Shown here: piece by piece, positions 25,570 through 34,942 of the stretch
How positions within the stretch are numbered: position 1 is the stretch's first letter
How the letters are laid out: the number at the start of each line of letters is the position of its first letter
NCBI GenBank assembly: GCA_963675955.2
Contig: CAXXVR010000010.1
Span: forward strand, 248,001 to 312,000
Reading direction: 5' to 3'
Source: Desulfocicer sp963675955
GTDB taxonomy: Bacteria; Desulfobacterota; Desulfobacteria; Desulfobacterales; Desulfobacteraceae
DNA length: 64,000 bases
Position numbers and translations under genes: made by a program
The notes under the pieces: generated by a model
Database searches by the model: none
The model's input: the letters and a program-made list of their open reading frames with translations, nothing else
Told to the model about the DNA's origin: nothing

Positions 25570-26262
25570 TTATTTTAAAAGGTGCCCCAGCCGATTCCAG
25601 CGGACACCGAATTCATCGCTGTTCCAGGACCAGTAAATAATAAAGGCCTTGCCTTTAACCGCCTTTAAATTCACAAATCCCCAGAAGCGGCTGTCATGGC
25701 TGTTGTCCCGGTTATCGCCCATGACAAAAAGTGAGTTTTCCGGCACCGTCACTTTGGGAAGATTATCCCGGGCACTGAACTTGGCAGGAATAACGTGGGG
25801 ATCTCTGTACACGGCAAATGCCGAATGATCCTGAAGTTCGCCATTGACATAAAGTTGTTTTTGTTTGATCTCAATGGTGTCACCGGCCACCCCCACCACC
25901 CGTTTGATGAAATCCTTTTCCGGATCTTCGGGGTATTTAAAAACCACAATATCCCCTCTTTTGGGGTCTTTCACCGGAATCAGGGTATACCCGTCAGTGA
26001 AGGGAACCTTAACGCCATAGATAAATTTGCTCACCAGAATATGATCCCCGATAAGCAGAGTATCTTTCATGGAACCCGACGGGATTTTAAAGGCCTGCAC
26101 CACAAAGGTCCTTATAAAAAGGGCCAGCACAATGGCAATGAGAATGGCCTCTACGTTTTCCCTTAGAGCACCTTTGGATTTCTTTTCTGCCCCGACGGCC
26201 GGGGCACTGGATTGATTTTTCAATGGGGATCTGTCCCTATTTTTTTTTATATGAAACACCAA
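25570..26262 (-). CDS. lepB: Signal peptidase I
   Basis: 230 residues. One membrane segment (ILIAIVLALFIRTFVVQAF) follows a cytoplasmic Lys-rich leader. The catalytic Ser64 lies in IPSGSMKDT and the general base Lys120 in DFIKRVVG; GDNRDNSHDSRFWG is the conserved box E. It removes signal peptides of Sec and Tat substrates at the outer face of the inner membrane. Likely co-transcribed with pyrB and pyrC (16 bp). Confidence 0.95.
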   Translation of the reverse strand: MVFHIKKNRDRSPLKNQSSAPAVGAEKKSKGALRENVEAILIAIVLALFIRTFVVQAFKIPSGSMKDTLLIGDHILVSKFIYGVKVPFTDGYTLIPVKDPKRGDIVVFKYPEDPEKDFIKRVVGVAGDTIEIKQKQLYVNGELQDHSAFAVYRDPHVIPAKFSARDNLPKVTVPENSLFVMGDNRDNSHDSRFWGFVNLKAVKGKAFIIYWSWNSDEFGVRWNRLGHLLK

Positions 26263-26283
26263 AACAAATGTTGAGGCTCGCCC

Positions 26284-26339
26284 AAACTATGTGAGCAGAC
26301 CAAAAACAGGTGAAGATGGGGTGCTGACCGAATATTTAC
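26284..26339 (-). repeat. Intergenic repeat with GTAAATATTCGG core, copy 1
   Basis: On the minus strand, directly after the DUF39 stop codon: GGTAAATATTCGGTCAGCAC followed by CCCATCTTCACCTG. About 45 of 52 bases match 48359-48411. It may form the 5' part of a small palindromic element, clearer in the second copy. Confidence 0.65.
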
Positions 26340-27500
26340 CTAAAATAAATGCTGGGGTTCTCCCAAAAGAAAGGTTCCCTTTTTAATGGATTCCTTCAGC
26401 AGCATGGCAATCTTGCGGGCCTTTATCATGCTGGACAAAGGAACCGTTGGAATTTCTTTACCCTGGATCATGATGGTGCCACTTTTAAGTTCCGCATAGC
26501 TCACCTGCCCATAGCTTTTTGAAATCCCCTGGGGATAATCATGGCCATAGTCCACCACCTGGGTAAACAGATCGGCATCACTGACGGAGGTAAAGGTTGC
26601 CATTTCTTCATTTAAAATGGGAATGGGAATACCAAGCCCCACGGAAAGCGAAACCCCATACCCCCTTATGCTCTGACCAACCAGCCATTCCGGAGACATT
26701 TCCTTTAAATTGCCCATGACAAAAAGGGTACCTGCCGGGGTAAGGGGCGTACCGTTGAGTGCCCGCTGCACATCTTTTTTGTGCTGGGTACCGCTCCAGG
26801 AAACATAGCCCTGGGCACCTCCAAGGAAAATCCGTGTGCCGATGCCGATGGTTTTAAACAAGGGATCATTAAAAAGCGGACTCAGCTCCCCGGCAGAGCA
26901 GTAATTGGCATTGGCCATACCGGGTTTCAAGGTCCCCATGTAGGTGTACTTGATTTTATCGGCCCGGTTAATGGCGCAATTATAATTCTGATATCCGTTT
27001 CTGGGGTTGCACATGATGGCCTGGGGAATATCGGCCAAAGTCATGGTCTTTTCAATTCTTCGGTTGGGATAGCAGTCGGTGCCGTAACTTTCTGCACGCA
27101 CTTCAATTTTTTTACCCGCCACCAGATCATGAAGAACATGAGCACCACCATAGTTGAACTCACCGGGATGAATTTTATTTAACGGGTCATCATCACTTAC
27201 CTGGGTGGCACCCAAAAAACAATCCACGGCAGCCACGCCAGAGTAGGCAGGCACATCATTGAACCAGGTCTTGGTGGTTCTGACAACAGGTTTGGATTGG
27301 CCGATATTAATGAATGCACCGGAGGAACACATGGGGGCAAAGGTACCGGTGGTCACGACATCCACCTGGGCCGCGGCTTCCACCGGGCCATGCTCCTTGA
27401 CAATACCAATGATTTCTTCGGCCGTCACCACAACGGCGTCACCTGATTTTATTTTTGCATTGATTTCAGCATAGGTCTTGTTGACCTTGAATTCGCCCAT
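26340..27500 (-). CDS. Homocysteine biosynthesis protein (DUF39/HcyBio family)
   Basis: 386 residues, full length for PF01837. Conserved segments include TTGTFAPMCSSGAFINIG, VAAVDCFLGATQ, CNPRNGYQNYNCA and GGAQGYVSW; several conserved Cys fit a sulfur carrier role. In methanogens and sulfate reducers the family converts aspartate semialdehyde plus sulfide to homocysteine, bypassing O-acetylhomoserine. The usual NIL-ferredoxin partner is not adjacent. The sequence stops without CBS or NIL domains, so the partner must be elsewhere. Confidence 0.88.
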   Translation of the reverse strand: MGEFKVNKTYAEINAKIKSGDAVVVTAEEIIGIVKEHGPVEAAAQVDVVTTGTFAPMCSSGAFINIGQSKPVVRTTKTWFNDVPAYSGVAAVDCFLGATQVSDDDPLNKIHPGEFNYGGAHVLHDLVAGKKIEVRAESYGTDCYPNRRIEKTMTLADIPQAIMCNPRNGYQNYNCAINRADKIKYTYMGTLKPGMANANYCSAGELSPLFNDPLFKTIGIGTRIFLGGAQGYVSWSGTQHKKDVQRALNGTPLTPAGTLFVMGNLKEMSPEWLVGQSIRGYGVSLSVGLGIPIPILNEEMATFTSVSDADLFTQVVDYGHDYPQGISKSYGQVSYAELKSGTIMIQGKEIPTVPLSSMIKARKIAMLLKESIKKGTFLLGEPQHLF

Positions 27501-27518
27501 GTCTACACCTGATCCTTA

Positions 27519-28901
27519 TTATAATTGAGATTGTACATCTTCGATTTTATCAAGAATATTGTTCTTCAACCATGACATATCCCACCATTCCACGGGATTT
27601 ACAAACACATTGTGCACCGCAACGCCAAAATGAAGATGATCCCCTCCGGCAAGCCCGGTGGCACCGGTACGCCCGATAATATCCCCCCGGTTAACCGTAT
27701 CCCCTTTTTTCACATTGATGGAAGACAGATGGGAATAAATGGTGGCAACCCCCATGCCATGATCGATCATGACCAGGTTGCCAAAAATTCCGATGTTATC
27801 CGTGATGATTATCCGACCCGTGTTGGCCGCCGGAACCGGAGCATTGGCCACCGATGCCAGATCTATGCCCATATGATATTCTTTGTCAATGGTCTTTCCA
27901 TTGTGTTTGTACGTTCTATGATCGGCAAACCCCGCCCGATTGGCGGCCCCGGAAAGTCTTAAAAATTTTCCCTTCCACATTATGGCATGGGCAGAGTCTG
28001 CCACCAGAGGTGCAAAGACTGCCTCAATATTTTCTTTCCTGAGTGTCTGATTGATGTAAATAAATTTTTCAAGCTCTGGATTGGCCGCCTTTGCAAACTC
28101 AAACTCTTTTTCCTTAAGATCAAATTCGGGCATCTTCCTGGAAAGAAAGTTTTCAGAAATATTAAGGGTATCTTTTTTAAACCGTTTTTCCCGGATATAA
28201 TGATAAAAGCCCCTTTTGGCCATGTTACCTGCGGCATCAACGGCCTGGACAAAGATCTCTGTGCCCGGCCCCTGAAGATGGCTCAGAGCAAAAAAAGAGG
28301 CATACACAAGTGGGTCTTTAAACAAACCGGAATAACCGGGAAAGTAATTATCCCCCACCCGGACACCGCTTTGAACCTCCGGCTCAAAAAGACGGTATAT
28401 CGCAAGGCCGGTGCCCCCCCGTGAAATATTATGGACCTTGGTAAGCACCTCAATGCGGGGGGGGCGGGTATCAATAATAACTCTTTGTTCCTGAACGGTG
28501 AGATTGCCTCGGTTCCAACCGTTCCAGGAGTGATCCCATGCTTCCACGGTGATGAGTGCCTCCCCGTCCACCATGCCATATTTCCAGGACTCCACCGGCA
28601 CGGTAAGATTTTCCGTCTGATCCACTCCCCCCATGAAAAGCAACTGGTATCCCATGAAAGGATATTTTTTATCCAGCAGTACCTTTTTTTTATCTCCCTG
28701 GGAAATGGTGATTTTTATCTGTTTCAGGCCGGTGCCCCGGTCACTGACGGCGGTGGATATCTCATAAGATCGCTTTAGATATGCCGATGGTAATACCATG
28801 GAAATTTCTGGATCTTTTTGCTCAAATTCATTAAAAAGCAGCCAGCCGCAGGGAAGAATCACGAACACAATAAATATAAAAAAAAGGAATTTCCTCATCA
28901 A
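27519..28901 (-). CDS. M23-family (LytM) metallopeptidase, membrane-anchored
   Basis: 460 residues. An N-terminal anchor (FLFFIFIVFVILPCGWLLF) is followed by a ~280-residue region of beta-rich character (residues 40-300, ending LSRKMPEFD) and a C-terminal M23 domain. HMGIDLAS and HLHFGV provide the Zn ligands, with DHGMGVATIYSHLSSI and GDIIGRTGATG between. It probably cuts peptidoglycan cross-links or activates an amidase in the periplasm. The first part resembles Ig-like modules that hold the enzyme at the envelope. Transcribed with the DUF39 gene (18 bp). Confidence 0.88.
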   Translation of the reverse strand: MMRKFLFFIFIVFVILPCGWLLFNEFEQKDPEISMVLPSAYLKRSYEISTAVSDRGTGLKQIKITISQGDKKKVLLDKKYPFMGYQLLFMGGVDQTENLTVPVESWKYGMVDGEALITVEAWDHSWNGWNRGNLTVQEQRVIIDTRPPRIEVLTKVHNISRGGTGLAIYRLFEPEVQSGVRVGDNYFPGYSGLFKDPLVYASFFALSHLQGPGTEIFVQAVDAAGNMAKRGFYHYIREKRFKKDTLNISENFLSRKMPEFDLKEKEFEFAKAANPELEKFIYINQTLRKENIEAVFAPLVADSAHAIMWKGKFLRLSGAANRAGFADHRTYKHNGKTIDKEYHMGIDLASVANAPVPAANTGRIIITDNIGIFGNLVMIDHGMGVATIYSHLSSINVKKGDTVNRGDIIGRTGATGLAGGDHLHFGVAVHNVFVNPVEWWDMSWLKNNILDKIEDVQSQL

Positions 28902-29064
28902 CAGGTCCTAATCTTTTCAGTAAGTTATCATTAAAGGGTGAAAACCTGAATAAAATAGCAGCTCTGGCACAAGTTATCAAGGGATTTTCCAGTGTTGACT
29001 TTTAACCCTCGTAAATATAGGTTTTAATAAATATAAAAAACCCGAAACCATGGTAAAATAAAAC

Positions 29065-29877
29065 ATGAATTCATTTTTGCAGCATACAAATTCCAAGGAA
29101 AAACCGCCCTTTTTTCTCATAGCCGGCCCCTGCGTCATTGAAAATTATGACACCACCTGTGAAGTGGCCCGGGTCCTTCAGAAACTAACTAAAAAACTTG
29201 ACATTCCCTTTATTTTCAAAGCCTCTTTTGATAAGGCCAACCGCACGTCCTTTGATGCATTTCGGGGACCCGGCATGGACAAAGGGCTTGAAATCCTGGG
29301 CAACATAAAACAGGATCTGGGGCTGAAAATCATTTCCGATATTCATCTGCCCGAACAGGCAGAACAGGCCGCCCGGGTGCTTGATTTTCTCCAGATACCT
29401 GCCTTTTTATGCCGCCAGACCGATCTTATTGTGGCTGCGGCCCGCACCGGAAAACCTGTAAACATCAAAAAAGGCCAGTTTCTGGCCCCCTGGGATTGTA
29501 AAAATATCATTGAAAAGGCAAAATCCGCCGGATGCCGGCAGGTGAGCATCACCGAAAGGGGGACAAGTTTCGGGTACAACAATCTGGTGGTGGACTTCCG
29601 ATCCGTGGCCATTATAAAACAAATGGGGGTGCCCGTTATCTTTGATGCCACACACAGCGTCCAACTGCCGGGGGGCAGCGGCAAAGCATCTGCCGGCGAG
29701 CGACAATATGCCCCCATGCTGGCCCGGGCAGCCATGGCCGCCGGAGCCGACGGACTCTTCATAGAAACCCACCCGAATCCGGATAAAGCGCTTTGCGATG
29801 GTCCCAACTCCATCCCACTCCATGAAATGGAAGCCCTTTTGTCCACCCTCATTAAAATTAAAAGGGCAATGCAATGA
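29065..29877 (+). CDS. kdsA: 3-deoxy-8-phosphooctulonate (KDO-8-P) synthase
   Basis: 270 residues. FKASFDKANRTS is the PEP/A5P binding segment; AGPCVIEN, RGPGMDKGLEIL and DATHSVQLPGG are family signatures. Condenses arabinose-5-phosphate and PEP in lipopolysaccharide core synthesis. First gene of the long envelope operon; the stop overlaps kdsC by 4 nt (ATGA). A TTGACT-like element at 28995 is a possible promoter. Confidence 0.96.
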   Translation: MNSFLQHTNSKEKPPFFLIAGPCVIENYDTTCEVARVLQKLTKKLDIPFIFKASFDKANRTSFDAFRGPGMDKGLEILGNIKQDLGLKIISDIHLPEQAEQAARVLDFLQIPAFLCRQTDLIVAAARTGKPVNIKKGQFLAPWDCKNIIEKAKSAGCRQVSITERGTSFGYNNLVVDFRSVAIIKQMGVPVIFDATHSVQLPGGSGKASAGERQYAPMLARAAMAAGADGLFIETHPNPDKALCDGPNSIPLHEMEALLSTLIKIKRAMQ

Positions 29878-30395
29878 CACAGACCGGCAAAATGGCTGAT
29901 ATCCAGCTGCTGTTACTGGATGTGGACGGGGTTTTGACCGACGGCAGTATCACCTATTCCGATACAGGATCAGAAATCAAAACCTTTAATGTCCGGGACG
30001 GCCTTGGGTTGCGTCTGCTAATGAAAGCCGGGGTGCAGGTAGGCATCATCACCGGCAGAAAATCAGATGCCCTGGTGATTCGATGCCGGGACTTGGGCAT
30101 TGAAATGGTTTACCAGGGAGTTAAAGACAAATTAACGGTGTTTAACGCCATCATTAAAAAGACTGGCATTCCAGCTGCCGCCACAGCCTTCATGGGCGAT
30201 GACCTGCCGGACCTTAACGTTTATCATGCCGTGGAGCATTTTATCACCGTGGCGGATGCCCCCATTGAGGTTATTTCCCTTGCCCATTACACCACCAAAA
30301 GCAAGGGTGGGCGGGGGGCCGTGCGAGAAGTGTGTGAAAAGATATTAAAGGCCAAAGGACTGTGGTTAAAAATTGTCCAGGGATTTTTGAAATGA
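29874..30395 (+). CDS. kdsC: KDO-8-phosphate phosphatase (HAD)
   Basis: 173 residues, the size of a minimal C0 HAD phosphatase. LLLDVDGVLTDGSI has the nucleophile Asp and acid Asp; ITGRKS, MGDDLPDLNV and KGGRGAVREV complete the signature. Removes phosphate from KDO-8-P. Coupled on both sides by ATGA overlaps with kdsA and lptC. Confidence 0.95.
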   Translation: MTQTGKMADIQLLLLDVDGVLTDGSITYSDTGSEIKTFNVRDGLGLRLLMKAGVQVGIITGRKSDALVIRCRDLGIEMVYQGVKDKLTVFNAIIKKTGIPAAATAFMGDDLPDLNVYHAVEHFITVADAPIEVISLAHYTTKSKGGRGAVREVCEKILKAKGLWLKIVQGFLK

Positions 30396-30982
30396 AATCA
30401 GGCCTGCAGGGCAGAAACAGATTTTTGTTGACCCTTGGTATCCTCATGGGATGCGTTGTAGTGGCCCTATTGTCTCTATACCTGGTTAACCGCATCACCC
30501 AAACGCCACCGGTGATACAAAATATCAACATTGATTCCAAAACCCTTGTTTCCCTTGGTGTCATGCGCCAGACATCCACCAGAAACGGCGTCAAAGAGTG
30601 GACGCTTGAAGCCGCCTCCGCTAAAATACTAAAGCGGGAGCATCTGGCCGTTCTCACCGATGTTTCGGTGCACTTCTTCCTTGCAGGGGGGGATGAAATT
30701 CACCTGACATCCCGGGCCGGAACCCTGGATACCGAGCTGCACGACATGACCTTTTCCGACACGGTGGTGGTACGCCACCAGGATCAGGTGCTGGAAACTG
30801 ACCGGTTGCAATATGAGAAGAAAAGACATATAATCTACTCATTGAATCCTGTGGTTTTAACCAGTCCCAGTGTAACAATGACAGCCGATGAACTGACCCT
30901 GGACTTGAACACCCATGTGGTCCGACTCACAGGTAATTTTAAAGGATTTTTCCAGCCCGTGGCCCAATCCACTCAAAAGTAA
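30392..30982 (+). CDS. lptC: LPS export protein LptC
   Basis: 196 residues from ATG 30392, which overlaps the kdsC stop (ATGA); the frame opens further upstream but inside kdsC. One N-terminal membrane anchor (LTLGILMGCVVVALLSLYLV) is followed by a beta-jellyroll-like domain (EWTLEAASAKILKREH; TDRLQYEKK). It hands lipopolysaccharide from the LptBFG transporter to LptA. Two bases after its stop codon begins a 102-bp miniature element. Confidence 0.87.
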   Translation: MKSGLQGRNRFLLTLGILMGCVVVALLSLYLVNRITQTPPVIQNINIDSKTLVSLGVMRQTSTRNGVKEWTLEAASAKILKREHLAVLTDVSVHFFLAGGDEIHLTSRAGTLDTELHDMTFSDTVVVRHQDQVLETDRLQYEKKRHIIYSLNPVVLTSPSVTMTADELTLDLNTHVVRLTGNFKGFFQPVAQSTQK

Positions 30983-30983
30983 A

Positions 30984-31085
30984 CTCGACAGTCATGAGTT
31001 CTCTAACTTGGCACCACATAATATATTTCTTTAAAATTAAAATCATCACGTGTGGTATTAAAAATGAGAACTTAGGACTCATGGG
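30984..31085 (-). mobile_element. 102-bp miniature element, copy 2
   Basis: Inverted relative to 8055-8156, same length, roughly 80% similar by eye. The 7-bp flanks AAGTAAA (30977-30983) and ATGTAAA (31086-31092) differ at one base and the left one contains the lptC stop codon. It separates lptC from lptA within an operon, with a hairpin-forming sequence that transcription must cross. Confidence 0.83.
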
Positions 31086-31123
31086 ATGTAAATATTCGGC
31101 TTGCTTATGCTAAAGGTGTATAA

Positions 31124-31708
31124 ATGATAAAATTCAAACCCTTATTTTTCACTGCCCTGGGCCTTGTTGCCATGTTAATGCTTTCAGGGTTCCATGGCCA
31201 GATCCATGCCGCAGACAAAACAACAGAGACCCAACAGGAAAAGGTTCGCATCACCTCAGACAGCATGATGTTTGATGAGGCAAACTCCCAGGTGGAATTT
31301 ACAGGAAATGTGGTGGCCACCCGGCTGGATGCCACCATCCATGCCGACCATGTCAAGGTGATACTTTATTCCGAGGCAGAAAAAAAGGATCGGAAATCCA
31401 CCGGCACCACCGCACCGGGTGCTGACAATATAAAGCAGCTTATTGCCTCGGGGAATGTCCAGGTGGACCAAAACGACGGCAGGGCAACGGCGGACAAAGC
31501 GGTGTACACCCCCAAAGAGCAAACCATAATTCTCACCGGCAGCGCACCCACGGTGGTATCCGCCAACAGCCGTGTAACCGGAAAAAAAATCACCCTGTAC
31601 CAGGACACCCGCCGGGTGGTGGTGGAAAGTGAAGGTACAGAGCGGGTGGAGGCCTTCTTTGATTCCGGAGATACCGGTTCAACCCCCGTCGAAACGAAAA
31701 AGAAATAA
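31124..31708 (+). CDS. lptA: LPS transport periplasmic protein LptA
   Basis: 194 residues. Signal peptide (FFTALGLVAMLMLSGFHGQIHA) followed by an OstA/LptA beta-jellyroll: VRITSDSMMFDEANSQVEFTGNV and KAVYTPKEQTIILTGSAPTV are the repeated strands. It forms the periplasmic bridge for LPS. A usual Lpt gene order with lptC before and lptB after (2 bp), but pushed apart from lptC by the miniature element. Confidence 0.9.
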   Translation: MIKFKPLFFTALGLVAMLMLSGFHGQIHAADKTTETQQEKVRITSDSMMFDEANSQVEFTGNVVATRLDATIHADHVKVILYSEAEKKDRKSTGTTAPGADNIKQLIASGNVQVDQNDGRATADKAVYTPKEQTIILTGSAPTVVSANSRVTGKKITLYQDTRRVVVESEGTERVEAFFDSGDTGSTPVETKKK

Positions 31709-31710
31709 CC

Positions 31711-32433
31711 ATGCCCGAGCTGACATTAAATCACCTGGTGAAAATCTATAGGGGCAGAACCGTTGTCAGAGATGTCAATATCTGCGTGAAGCACGGTGAA
31801 GTAACAGGGCTGCTGGGTCCCAACGGTGCCGGAAAAACCACCACATTTTACATGGCTGTGGGCCTGATAAAACCGGATGAAGGCAAGGTTTTCCTTGACC
31901 GGGAGGAAATTACAGACTATCCAATGTACATGAGGGCAAGAAAAGGCATCGGGTATCTTCCCCAGGAACCGTCCATATTTCGAAAGCTCACCGTTAAGCA
32001 AAACATCACTGCGGTACTGGAGGTTCTGCCCGACCCTCCGGCAAATATTTCCGGGAAGGCAGAAAGCCTGATGAAGGAACTGGGGATATTAAATCTGGCA
32101 GAGCAGAAGGCAAGCGTATTGTCCGGCGGAGAACGCAGAAGGCTTGAAATTGCAAGGGTCCTTTCCACAGACCCGCTTTTTATTCTTCTGGATGAACCCT
32201 TTGCCGGTATTGACCCCCTGGCTGTGGCCGACATCCAGCAGATCATTATGCAGCTGACAAAAAAGGGCATCGGCATTCTGATTTCTGACCACAATGTCCG
32301 GGAAACGTTGTGTGTGTGCAACACCGCTTATATCATGAATGAGGGAAGTGTGATTGAATCAGGTCCCCCTGAAAAAATCACCTCAAGCAAGTTAGCACGT
32401 AAAATCTATCTGGGAGATGACTTTAAACTGTGA
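31711..32433 (+). CDS. lptB: LPS export ABC transporter ATPase LptB
   Basis: 240 residues. Walker A is GPNGAGKTT, the signature LSGGERRRLEIARVL, Walker B FILLDEPFAGIDP, and the H-loop ISDHNVRETL is the LptB form. Energises extraction of LPS from the inner membrane with LptF and LptG (not in this window). Directly followed by rpoN, the usual order in Proteobacteria-like genomes. Confidence 0.96.
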   Translation: MPELTLNHLVKIYRGRTVVRDVNICVKHGEVTGLLGPNGAGKTTTFYMAVGLIKPDEGKVFLDREEITDYPMYMRARKGIGYLPQEPSIFRKLTVKQNITAVLEVLPDPPANISGKAESLMKELGILNLAEQKASVLSGGERRRLEIARVLSTDPLFILLDEPFAGIDPLAVADIQQIIMQLTKKGIGILISDHNVRETLCVCNTAYIMNEGSVIESGPPEKITSSKLARKIYLGDDFKL

Positions 32434-32434
32434 T

Positions 32435-33871
32435 ATGGCACTTGGACTCCAACAAAATCTAACTTTGACTCAGCAGCTGGTGATGACACCCCAGCTGCAA
32501 CAGGCCATCAAACTGCTTCAACTGTCCCGCCTGGAACTTGCGGGTATGATACAGCAGGAGATGGAAGAAAACCCGGCCCTTGAGGAAGTGGTGGCGGAAC
32601 TGCCCGAAGAGACCGAACGGACGGACAAGGAAGAAACGTCCCCGGCCCAGGAAGAACCCATGAAGGAGGTCACCATTGATGAAAAGGTCCGCGATGACAT
32701 TGACTGGGAAAGTTATATCAATGAGTATAATTCCACCGGCCGCGTTCACACGGAAAGAGATCATCAGGAGGCCCCCAACTACGAAGCGTTCACCAGCCAG
32801 AAGACAACCCTGGAGGCACATCTGCAATGGCAGTTGCTCATGAATGGCCCCACGCAGATGGAAGAGCAGATCGGAAGCCTGATCATTGGCAACCTTAACA
32901 TTGACGGATATCTGTGCGCTCCCCTTGAAGAAATTGCCCAGACCGGTAATTTTAAAATGGAAGACGTTGAAACCCTTCTTAAAACCATGCAGACCTTTGA
33001 TCCCCCCGGTGTGTGCGCCCGGGATCTGAAAGAAGCCCTGCTCATCCAGGTTAAACGACTGGGAATCAACAACCCCATCCTTGAACGTATTATTTCAGAG
33101 CACATCAAAAACCTTGAGAATAAAAATTACAAAAAAATTGCCAATGCCCTGAATATCTCCATTGACAATGTCATCTCCTGCGTCAATATTATTAAATATC
33201 TTGAACCCAAGCCAGGCAGGGAATTTTCCTCGGAGGAACCCCATTATATTCTGCCGGATATTTATGTGTACAAGGACGGAGATGACTACAAGATCGTCAT
33301 GAATGATGATGGACTTCCCAAACTGAAAATCAACCGGTATTACAAGGATTCCATCTCCAACGGCACCGAAATACCCAAGGACGCCAAGGCCTATCTACAT
33401 GAAAAAATGCAGGCGGCCTCCTGGCTGATAAAAAGCATCCATCAGCGTCAGAAAACCATTTACGCCGTGATGGAAAGCATTATCAAATTTCAACGTGATT
33501 TCTTTGACAAGGGGGTTTCTTATCTTAAACCCATGATCTTAAAAGACGTTGCCGAAGACATTGAAATGCACGAATCCACCATAAGCCGGGTAACCACTAA
33601 CAAGTACGCCTACACCCCCCAGGGGATGTTTGAGCTGAAATATTTTTTTAACAGCTCCATCAAACGCACCAACGGTGCCGCCATGGCATCTGAAAGTGTC
33701 AAGGAAAAGATCAGAGATCTTGTGGCGGCAGAAGACCCGCAGCACCCGTTGAGCGATAAAAAACTGGCAGAACTACTGGAAAAGGACAATATTGAAATTG
33801 CCAGAAGAACCGTGGCAAAATACAGGGAGATGCTTTGCATTCTTCCATCCAGCAAACGAAAACAATTTTAG
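32435..33871 (+). CDS. rpoN: RNA polymerase sigma-54 factor
   Basis: 478 residues from ATG 32435, one base after the lptB stop; MALGLQQNLTLTQQLVMTPQ is the canonical start, so the upstream in-frame ATG at 32417 is not used here. Region I is followed by an acidic Region II (EELPEETERTDKEE), the core-binding domain and the C-terminal HTH. The RpoN box is present as ARRTVAKYRE. Directs transcription from -24/-12 promoters with NtrC-type activators, such as the pilin promoter in this window. Confidence 0.97.
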   Translation: MALGLQQNLTLTQQLVMTPQLQQAIKLLQLSRLELAGMIQQEMEENPALEEVVAELPEETERTDKEETSPAQEEPMKEVTIDEKVRDDIDWESYINEYNSTGRVHTERDHQEAPNYEAFTSQKTTLEAHLQWQLLMNGPTQMEEQIGSLIIGNLNIDGYLCAPLEEIAQTGNFKMEDVETLLKTMQTFDPPGVCARDLKEALLIQVKRLGINNPILERIISEHIKNLENKNYKKIANALNISIDNVISCVNIIKYLEPKPGREFSSEEPHYILPDIYVYKDGDDYKIVMNDDGLPKLKINRYYKDSISNGTEIPKDAKAYLHEKMQAASWLIKSIHQRQKTIYAVMESIIKFQRDFFDKGVSYLKPMILKDVAEDIEMHESTISRVTTNKYAYTPQGMFELKYFFNSSIKRTNGAAMASESVKEKIRDLVAAEDPQHPLSDKKLAELLEKDNIEIARRTVAKYREMLCILPSSKRKQF

Positions 33872-33883
33872 GGAGGTAACACT

Positions 33884-34450
33884 ATGCAGACAGCCGTAAC
33901 TTTCAAACGAATTGATCCTTCCGATGCCTTAAAGTCCTATGTTCAGAAAAAAATGGATCGTTTTGACAAGATGCTGGAAAGTCCAGCAGAGGCAAATGTG
34001 GTCCTTTCCGTTGAAAAAATCAGACATATTGCTGAAATAACCCTGATCTGTGATCGTATGAAACTGCACGCCAGAGAATCATCGGAAAACATGTACTCAT
34101 CCATTGATACCCTGGTGGATAAACTGCGGGGACAGATCAAAAAAAGCAAAGAGAAGAGCCGTCAACACATGTCCGGCAACAAGCAAAGTATTAAAGATGA
34201 AGAAATCACCTTTGGCAGCCCGGCCATACCCGATACTGAAAGCGACACTTCCTCAACGGAAGTTATTTCAGGGCCGGAGGTGGTGGTGGAATCCATCAAT
34301 GTAAAGCCCATGGATGTGGATGAAGCAGTGGAACAGTTCACCGCTGGAGATGATAATTTCTTTGTGTTCAGCAATGCCCGGACAGAACGCGTAAATGTAA
34401 TCTATCGACGCAATGATGGAAACCTGGGACTTATACAGCCCCGCAACTAA
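33884..34450 (+). CDS. hpf: Ribosome hibernation promoting factor, long form
   Basis: 188 residues with a GGGAGG ribosome site. The N-terminal S30AE domain (VTFKRIDPSDALKSYVQKKMDRFDKML) binds the decoding region. An acidic linker (~100-130) leads to the C-terminal dimerisation domain (SINVKPMDVDEAVEQF; RRNDGNLGLIQP) found in long HPF. It forms inactive 100S ribosomes in stationary phase. The rpoN-hpf-ptsN-rapZ order is widely conserved. Confidence 0.95.
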   Translation: MQTAVTFKRIDPSDALKSYVQKKMDRFDKMLESPAEANVVLSVEKIRHIAEITLICDRMKLHARESSENMYSSIDTLVDKLRGQIKKSKEKSRQHMSGNKQSIKDEEITFGSPAIPDTESDTSSTEVISGPEVVVESINVKPMDVDEAVEQFTAGDDNFFVFSNARTERVNVIYRRNDGNLGLIQPRN

Positions 34451-34479
34451 TTGTTTATATACTTCAGGTGTAACTTTAC

Positions 34480-34938
34480 ATGAAAATATCAGAGATTCTT
34501 CACAGATCGGCCATTATTGCAGATCTGAAATCAAATGACAAAAAAGGCGTACTGGAGGAACTCGCAGCCGCAGTATCCGACATGGCACATACCGACAGCA
34601 ATAGTATATTAAAGGTGTTGCTGGAGCGGGAGCAGCTTGGCAGTACGGGAATCGGAGGGGGGATCGGCATTCCCCACGGAAAACTCAAAGCCATTGATTC
34701 CATAGTGGTGGGATTTGGACTCAGCCGTGGCGGTGTGGATTTTGATTCGCTGGACAACAAACCGGTTCACATTTTTTTTCTACTGATTACACCGGAGAAT
34801 TCCACTGGAAGTCACCTGAAAGTGCTGGCTCAGATTTCCCGTCTGCTGAAACAAAGTGATTTTAAGGACCGTTTAATGAAATCCCAGTCCGTGGATGACA
34901 TCATTGATGTCATCCACGGTGTGGATGACGAATTCTGA
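34480..34938 (+). CDS. ptsN: PTS Ntr EIIA component
   Basis: 152 residues. The phosphorylated His66 lies in GIGIPHGKL; LGSTGIGGG and FFLLITPEN are family signatures. EIIA-Ntr is regulatory, not a sugar carrier: it relays phosphate from PtsP/NPr and controls processes such as potassium transport and RapZ-linked signalling. Its 3' end contains a 31-bp palindrome. Confidence 0.95.
   Translation: MKISEILHRSAIIADLKSNDKKGVLEELAAAVSDMAHTDSNSILKVLLEREQLGSTGIGGGIGIPHGKLKAIDSIVVGFGLSRGGVDFDSLDNKPVHIFFLLITPENSTGSHLKVLAQISRLLKQSDFKDRLMKSQSVDDIIDVIHGVDDEF
34889..34919. repeat. 31-bp perfect palindrome inside ptsN
   Basis: CCGTGGATGACATCA and TGATGTCATCCACGG are exact complements separated by one T. It encodes part of SVDDIIDVIHG near the ptsN stop. 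No T-run follows. It may be a protein-binding site or mRNA structure, or chance from repeated Asp/Val/Ile codons. Confidence 0.7.
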
Positions 34939-34942
34939 TTCC

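Noticed and set aside
30680..31600. Long minus-strand frames opposite lptC and lptA
   Set aside because: They mirror codon bias of the real genes on the other strand; no family or ribosome site.
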